A DNA stretch of 64,000 nucleotides, from the NCBI GenBank assembly GCA_054601695.1, contig BAAHQB010000050.1:1-64000 (forward strand). Reading direction: 5' to 3'. The DNA comes from Amorphochlora amoebiformis (taxonomy: Eukaryota > Cercozoa > Chlorarachniophyceae). The translations under genes and the position numbers were made by a program. The notes under the pieces were generated by a model. That model had not been told where the DNA came from. It searched no databases and saw only the letters and a list, made by a program, of their open reading frames with translations. This document shows, one piece after another, positions 41,613 through 64,000 of this stretch (the first letter of the stretch is position 1; each line of letters begins with the position of its first letter).

Positions 41613-42191
41613 ATGTTCAAATCGCACCCACTCCGTGGTCAAAAGCGCCTGCGATTGAACTCGAAAGTCAGAAGCTCCTTCGCTGTACGCGATATTAATC
41701 AAACAAAAGAGGTTCTTCTTGAAGGGACAACCGAACTACCTCTTCCACGTCGGACTGCTATGTCCAAGCTTGACAATGGCGATGTGTTCGTGTTCGATTT
41801 CTTCCGCCGTCCTCCGAAAACCAAAGTGGATATGCACATCCTCACTTCAGGAGATACGAAGACTGTAATCCTCGAGCTCACATCCAAGCCAATCGAGTTG
41901 GACGACGTCTTGGATGTGATACACGTATCTGGTAAAGAAGCCAAAGGTGGCCAGGTTATTCAGATTGCTTCAGAGGAAAGGTTCAAGGGAATCCTCGCTT
42001 CATCCACAATGAACCTGGTGAACAGCAAGAACTGTGTTTTGAAGCATGCGGTCGAAGCCCCAGAAGGAGCTATTTGGAGCTCTGATTATATCAAGCTCAT
42101 AGATGGGCAGTCAGTGTACGGGATTTCATGGAAGATCAGGAATGAAGTAGGAATGGAGAATATAGTATCCGTCAGCGGAAGCTGGAAATAA
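41613..42191 (+). CDS. ORF F: uncharacterised intronless protein, 192 aa
   Basis: The longest uninterrupted non-repetitive reading frame after gene A exon 1. The frame is open from 41578; ATG at 41613, TAA at 42189-42191. Composition is balanced, with no signal peptide or membrane segment. Segments such as GDVFVFDFFRRPP, VILELTSKPIELDDVL and YIKLIDGQSVYGISWK look like a beta-rich cytosolic domain that I do not recognise. The first 28 codons overlap another good frame (41501-41698, reading NTKIANFRKRAAAES) that starts earlier and stops at 41698. This could be a natural +1 shift, a sequencing error or an unseen splice joining the two. It lies in the longest TA-free block of the window (40930-42530). 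Confidence 0.5.
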   Translation: MFKSHPLRGQKRLRLNSKVRSSFAVRDINQTKEVLLEGTTELPLPRRTAMSKLDNGDVFVFDFFRRPPKTKVDMHILTSGDTKTVILELTSKPIELDDVLDVIHVSGKEAKGGQVIQIASEERFKGILASSTMNLVNSKNCVLKHAVEAPEGAIWSSDYIKLIDGQSVYGISWKIRNEVGMENIVSVSGSWK

Positions 42192-42360
42192 TAGATTGAT
42201 AGATTGCGTGCGATATTCGAATTTCGCAGCATGACATGAACATTATATTTGACGTTTTCTGTTGAATTTTCAAATTGAATACACAATACCCGATTTCTCT
42301 CACGTAAGCCCGTACTTTGTATAAATACATCGATATGCTATTTTAATATATTTTAAATGC

Positions 42361-42374
42361 GGCTCACGTGAGCC
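42361..42374. promoter_or_regulatory. 14-bp perfect palindrome with CACGTG core
   Basis: GGCTCACGTGAGCC is its own reverse complement. It is 170 bp after the ORF F stop, in unique DNA. Function unknown. Confidence 0.4.
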
Positions 42375-42533
42375 ATGAATTGTCACAAAGTCCGGACTGT
42401 AAGTTTATAACTAGTATAAGTCGTCCGTATTCCAGGTCGAACTTTGAACTAGTTGAAAATAGGCCGCATTTTCATGGATTAACCCAACTTTTCCAAGTTC
42501 GGCCTAATTCTCTATATACAAACATTATAATAC

Positions 42534-42571
<38 letters not shown>

Positions 42572-42664
42572 CGTTCGTAATATTCTAAAGTTCTAATACT
42601 TATACCTAGTACACATGCATACAGTTTACTATACACATAATTACTAATATCCGACTGTTCCTAA

Positions 42665-42708
<44 letters not shown>

Positions 42709-42744
42709 ATATATTATCTGTAGTATATCATAGTATGTATATAC

Positions 42745-42788
<44 letters not shown>

Positions 42789-42960
42789 AGATATATATAC
42801 TAGATATATATACTAGATATATATATGAAAATATTAAATATATCATATTATGTATGTATTTATTCTTAATATATATTGTATATATATATATATATATATG
42901 TATATATAACATATATATGTATATAATATATATATATATATTTATGTATATATAATATAT

Positions 42961-43011
<51 letters not shown>

Positions 43012-43137
43012 TTATACTAGATATAGTAAGCCACACGTGAAGGTATATTCGACTGGATATTTACTAGTGTCGATCGAGGCTAACGCATTGCAATTTTTCT
43101 CAAATCAGCATTCCTTTCAATTATGTTCTTATATTCA

Positions 43138-49516
<6,379 letters not shown>

Positions 49517-49583
49517 CGCCTTAATATATTTACACATTCTTCAACTATATATACATACATATGGAGTATACAATTATGAACAG

Positions 49584-49715
49584 ATTCAAAGAGTTTGGGA
49601 CACTGTCTCTAAACCCAGCGAGTACACCACCGTCTCCTGCGACCTAAATGGATTGTTCTATTCTCTTCTCGCGCATAAATGGTCACCTAAATGGGTCACT
49701 ATTCACTGCAAATAA
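49584..49715 (+). CDS. Possible 3' exon of an unidentified plus-strand gene
   Basis: After GAACAG the frame runs 43 codons to TAA (reading IQRVWDTVSKPSEYTTV, later LLAHKWSPKWVTIH) with good composition. No convincing upstream plus exon was found, and gene C starts just to the left on minus. The complement is also partly open (DGGVLAGFRDSV). Could be a gene remnant. Confidence 0.25.
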   Translation: MQRVWDTVSKPSEYTTVSCDLNGLFYSLLAHKWSPKWVTIHCK

Positions 49716-50839
49716 TGATATACACCACGTGGAAATGCAAAACTTATTTTTACATTTTTAATATATGGACGGGTAAATGGATGTACAGGCATAGAAATAT
49801 GCCCGGCCTGCCTTACAGCCGTGAACATACTAAACCAACGAATAGATCGACCTTTTCGTTTGCCCGGGCTACGCTTTTGTTTTTTTCAATTTTTCAACTT
49901 GAGATTTGCAAAAAAGGTCGTGCGAACCACGGTGCGATGAGGAACCCCCGTCACTGCCCGCCAATGCCTGCCAATCGGCCCAATCCTGGAATGCCTTCAG
50001 AGCCCCATGTCACGACCTGAACGGTGAACCACCACAGTACACGTGTGAAGCCCTTTAAAGTTTAAATTCGCCCTGGCAAACGCGTAAACATGGCGATTTC
50101 ACCCAATTTTATATATTCTCAGGAAATTGCCGGGAGAATTGCCGTTATTTCCGGGAAATTCGGTTACATCGGGTTACGTCGGACCGTGTCACGCTCGGGA
50201 CAGGGCGTCGAGAATACAGTCGGGTCTGGGAGAGTAAGTATTCCCGATTCGCCTACTTTTTCCCCTATTGCAAGCGTGTTACCACTCTCCTGGTTAAATA
50301 TATGCGAAACTCTTTCTCGCTAAGTTTTCCGGCGGCTTTTGGTGCGAAATTCTTTGCATTTCTTCGTCCTCTGTCCAAAACGTCAAACTTGTTTTTCCCA
50401 TCACAATGACTACAAGTAAATCATTTTCGCACCATCCTTTACGTATCTGCACGCTCATAAGAGTATTGTGTAAGTCCAATGCTCGAGAATGGTGAGGAAG
50501 GGCTATTCCGACTACTTTCTTCACAAGATACCATTTTTGGAAATGCTTCTGAGTGATCTAAGGAAGTGGAATTACTATTGATTTAAACTAGCCAATCAGC
50601 TTCAACCAAGGCACCTGAATGTCGGCTGTTGGCTGTTGGCTGTAGTGTCAACTTATATGCCCTGGTAGCCTCGACAGAGGCACCTGAATATCGAATATCG
50701 GTTGTAATGACGATTTTCATGTGATATGAAAGCTGTGTTGTATATCTATCTGTGTATGAAAATGTTTATTACATGTATTATATGATATATACATATATAT
50801 ATATATTATATATACAGAAATATATTTATGTAAAATAAG

Positions 50840-50932
<93 letters not shown>

Positions 50933-50935
50933 GGC
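49716..50935. other. Unique intergenic DNA between gene C and the ankyrin gene
   Basis: A TA-poor 1.2 kb between two divergently oriented genes, so likely to hold both promoters. Open frames at 49691-50020 (+), 50090-50323 (+) and 50524-50294 (-, 76 aa, reading VVGIALPHHSRALDL) exist, but none has support. 50565-50700 has a diverged direct repeat ('aaccaaggcacctgaatgtcg' / 'gacagaggcacctgaatatcg'). Confidence 0.5.
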
Positions 50936-61038
<10,103 letters not shown>

Positions 61039-61363
61039 AGACCCTCAGAGCGCGAATTAACTCACTCATTGGCAATTTTGTATCTTAATTGCATGACAAT
61101 TATGTACCCTGGCAATGAGTCACCTTTGTTAGGATTCTAGAATAACATTAGGTAACGTACCAACTTTATTATTTACTCTGATCTACTATTATAGTAAAAG
61201 CAATTGGCTTGTAAAACATATATGCTCATGATATATCATAGAATCTACATACAGATTCATAATAAACTCGAATTTGTCGTCGGAGAAGTTAGAGATAAGC
61301 TTAAATCAAACTGCGGCCACGTCTAATCTCTAGTCAAACTGCGGCCACGTCTAATCTCTGTTC
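61039..61363. other. Convergent intergenic region
   Basis: Between the ankyrin stop (+) and the sulfotransferase stop (-). Unique DNA with a 26-bp direct repeat ('tcaaactgcggccacgtcta') at about 61305 and 61334. It should hold both 3' ends. Confidence 0.6.
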
Positions 61364-61760
61364 CTACAGCGGATCGTACCCAAATGCTCTAAGCTCGACC
61401 CGAAAGTAACGGTTCAGCTTATCGATTGCGCCTCTAACATCGGGGTCGTCGGAGGTGAGATACCGGGAACGCTTCCACGGCGGTTGAAAGATGGTGTTGT
61501 TTTCGTTTCTCTTGCTTTCGCTCTCCTCACTGTTCTTCCACAGAAACTCACCTGTGGGTTATGGGAGTATCGCATTGTCTGAATGTGGATATTTTGGTAA
61601 TGTAGTTGGTATGCTTGTTTATGTGTGGGGATATTTATATCTATGTGTATGTATGTATATACTAGATATATATACTATGTATACATATATATATATATAT
61701 GTATATGTATGTGTGTATATATATATATATATATAATATGTATATACTAGATATATATAC

Positions 61761-61801
<41 letters not shown>

Positions 61802-61816
61802 TGCATATGTATATAT

Positions 61817-61857
<41 letters not shown>

Positions 61858-61876
61858 TATATATATATATATACAC

Positions 61877-61915
<39 letters not shown>

Positions 61916-62303
61916 AATATACTGACCTGTAGTGTTGAGATGCAGATGTTGTTGAAGTAAATACTGCATATCTTCTTCTATACTCTCCACTCGCCCTATA
62001 TACTCTATCGGACCGGGATATAGAGACATAAACCTACGTATATATTGCACATCATATCTTCTTGTATATACACTAAAAAAAAATGTCAGAAATTCCATTG
62101 GACCTGGATTAACGAGTATCAACTTACATTATATATATATATATATATCATATATATATATATATATGTAAATATATACATTTATGTAGATGAATATACA
62201 AACACTTATCTATCGAATAATATATGCACCCATGTATATATATATATGTATATATATATATATGTGTATATATGATCAATACATACATATATTATGTATA
62301 TAT

Positions 62304-62349
<46 letters not shown>

Positions 62350-62401
62350 TACATGTACGTATTTTTGATGTTGGTATATAGGCTATAATATTATACATGT
62401 T

Positions 62402-62458
<57 letters not shown>

Positions 62459-62487
62459 TGTATGCGTATGTGGCTAGAATGCATTTG

Positions 62488-62525
<38 letters not shown>

Positions 62526-63040
62526 GCGTGCAATAAATACAAAATTTTAATCTACATACAAAAAATAACGAAAAATTCTACATATATATCTAATATATAT
62601 ATGTATATATATATATATATATATACTACTGTAGATAGTTACCATGTCTGCGAGAACATATGCATGAACCCTGAAAAATTATCAATACGCCAATCACGCA
62701 AACTCATACCTAGCGAGGGGAACACAGACCAACCGAGAGAGAGACTCACAAAGGAGAGAGTGAAAAAGAGAGAAAAAGAGAGAAAAAGAGAGAAAAAGAG
62801 AGAAAAGAGAGAAAAAGAGAGAAAAAGAGAGGAAAAGAGAGGAAAAAAAGAAGAGAGAGAGAGAAGTCCAGAGAAAAAAGGATAGATAGAGGAGGGAGGA
62901 GCGAAGAGATAGAGAGCTTAGGGTCCTGAGAGAGAGAAACACGAATAGAAAAAGACGTCTTCGGAAAGTGGAAGAGAAAGAAAGAGAGAAAGAGAGAGGG
63001 AGAGAGAAAGAGAGAGAGAGAGAGAGAAAGAGAGAAAGAG

Positions 63041-63071
<31 letters not shown>

Positions 63072-63734
63072 GAGAAGAATAATAACACACAGAGATGTGG
63101 GAGAAAGACGAGAGAGAAAGAGAGTGTGAACGAGATGGCGGGAGAGAGGAGAGGGGTAGAGAGACAGCGCGAGCGCGAGAGCGCGAGAGAGTTCGCGGGA
63201 GCGCGAGAGAGTTCGCGAGAGCTAGAGAGCGCGAGATGGATAGAGAGATCGCGCGAGAGTTCGCGAGAGCTAGAGAGCGCGAGATAGAGAGAAAGAGAGA
63301 GAGAGCTAGATATTAGGGTCACCTGCAGCTTCGAAACATGAACGAAATGGCGGGAGAGAGAGAGAGAGAGAGCGCCAGCGCAAGAGAGCGAGAGAGAGAG
63401 CGAGAGCTAGAGACCGCGAGATAGAGAGAGCGCGAGAGAGAGAGCGAGAGATAAAAGAGCGAGAGATAAAAGAGCGCGAGATAGAGAGAGAGAGAGCGTA
63501 AGAGATTCTTCGAAACTTGAACGAGATGGCGGGAGAGAGAGAGAGAGAGCGCCAGCGCAAGAGAGCGAGAGAGAGAGCGAGAGCTAGAGATCGCGAGATA
63601 GAGATCGCGAGAGAGAGAGCGAGAGATAAGAGAGCGGGAGATAGAGAGAGGGAGAGAGCACGGGAATTAGGGTCACCTGCCGCTTCGAAACTTTTCCAGA
63701 AATTTAACAGCTTGCCGTTTTTTAGATATGGATT
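61364..63734 (-). CDS. Sulfotransferase, C-terminal part (5' end beyond window)
   Basis: Minus exons with matching phase: 62670-62643, 62033-61927, 61551-61364 (TAG). A further exon 63734-63677 ([16 protein letters not shown]) upstream is probable, with its link to 62670 not fully resolved. The reading HMFSQTWFMS, then [18 protein letters not shown], then [33 protein letters not shown] (in pieces) follows the usual C-terminal order of Golgi carbohydrate sulfotransferases: a partner strand, the 'GR-E-EED' helix, and a final D-x-FGY end. PAPS-binding motifs would be upstream and are not in the window. Expected action: sulfation of polysaccharide or glycoprotein in the Golgi lumen. The intron between 63677 and 62670 holds about 900 bp of (GA)n. 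Confidence 0.75.
62740..63662. repeat. (GAGA)n-rich region with about 180-bp duplicated block
   Basis: Strong purine bias on plus, with GAGCGCGAGAG and GAGATCGCGAGA variants. A block with 'gaaatggcgggagagagaga', 'gcgccagcgcaagagagcga' occurs at about 63325-63500 and 63510-63660, each preceded by 'ttcgaaac'. Arg/Glu or Ser/Leu frames here are artefacts. Confidence 0.85.
63304..63346 (-). repeat. Copy of sulfotransferase exon end with donor
   Basis: Read on minus, 'tttcgaagctgcaggtgacc' repeats the end of exon 63734-63677 (SFEAAG then GTGACC) about 350 bp downstream, at the edge of the duplicated GA block. Confidence 0.7.
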
Positions 63735-63805
63735 CTTAGATGTATATGTGTATATAAGTATATAATTGTATGTATATATATATATATATGTATATTTACA
63801 TACAT

Positions 63806-63841
<36 letters not shown>

Positions 63842-63844
63842 ATG

Positions 63845-63877
<33 letters not shown>

Positions 63878-63942
63878 TAATAATAATAATACTACTAATC
63901 CTACTACTACTAGATATCGTATTATATGTTACATAAGTATTG

Positions 63943-64000
<58 letters not shown>
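63735..64000. other. TA-rich intron sequence to the window end
   Basis: (TA)n with a few AATAAT/ACTACT trinucleotides; no coding seen. Confidence 0.6.

Noticed and set aside
62746-63660. Ser/Leu- and Arg/Glu-rich frames over 100 aa
   Set aside because: Product of (GAGA)n with no non-repeat sequence.

Overview
This window looks like nuclear DNA of a unicellular or algal eukaryote, not a prokaryote. It has no operon-like coding. Instead there are many small exons (17 to 220 nt, one of 924 nt) separated by introns full of (TA)n microsatellite, plus interstitial TTAGGG/CCCTAA telomere-type tracts and many minisatellites. A secreted protein with Ser-Pro-Thr stalk repeats (gene A) is a style common in stramenopile algae, so a photosynthetic stramenopile or similar protist is my best guess; that is inference. 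|| Exons were joined by hand: I looked for open blocks outside the TA tracts, AG/GT borders and matching codon phase across every junction. Two long models close exactly from ATG to stop (13 exons, 337 codons; 19 exons, 463 codons). A third (26 exons, 752 codons) also closes in frame and carries clear family 92 glycosyltransferase motifs. || Layout: 1-4100 repeats and minisatellites. 4430-6310 (+) gene A, a secreted protein with a PAN/apple-like Cys block. 6311-10316 repeats and CTAG-rich unique DNA. 18487-10317 (-) a glycosyltransferase-like protein with DVFLVT, RPDL and DQ motifs. 18744-21341 (+) gene B, unknown, divergent from the previous gene. 38840-22977 (-) a GT92 glycosyltransferase spread over 16 kb. 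41613-42191 (+) intronless ORF F behind a duplicated CACGTG palindrome. 49516-43138 (-) gene C, a 270-aa basic protein of unknown family. 50936-61038 (+) a 463-aa ankyrin-repeat protein. 63734-61364 (-) the C-terminal part of a sulfotransferase, converging on the ankyrin gene. || Theme: two glycosyltransferases, a sulfotransferase and a secreted Cys-rich protein suggest a neighbourhood biased to sulfated extracellular glycans or cell-surface proteins; this is inference from gene content. || The most unusual structural signal is that many exons have truncated extra copies in the neighbouring intron, each copy bounded by (TA)n and often keeping a splice site. A 45-bp minisatellite is built from the start of a real exon, one intron is almost pure TTAGGG repeat, and a dispersed tRNA-like SINE family ends directly in (TA)n.
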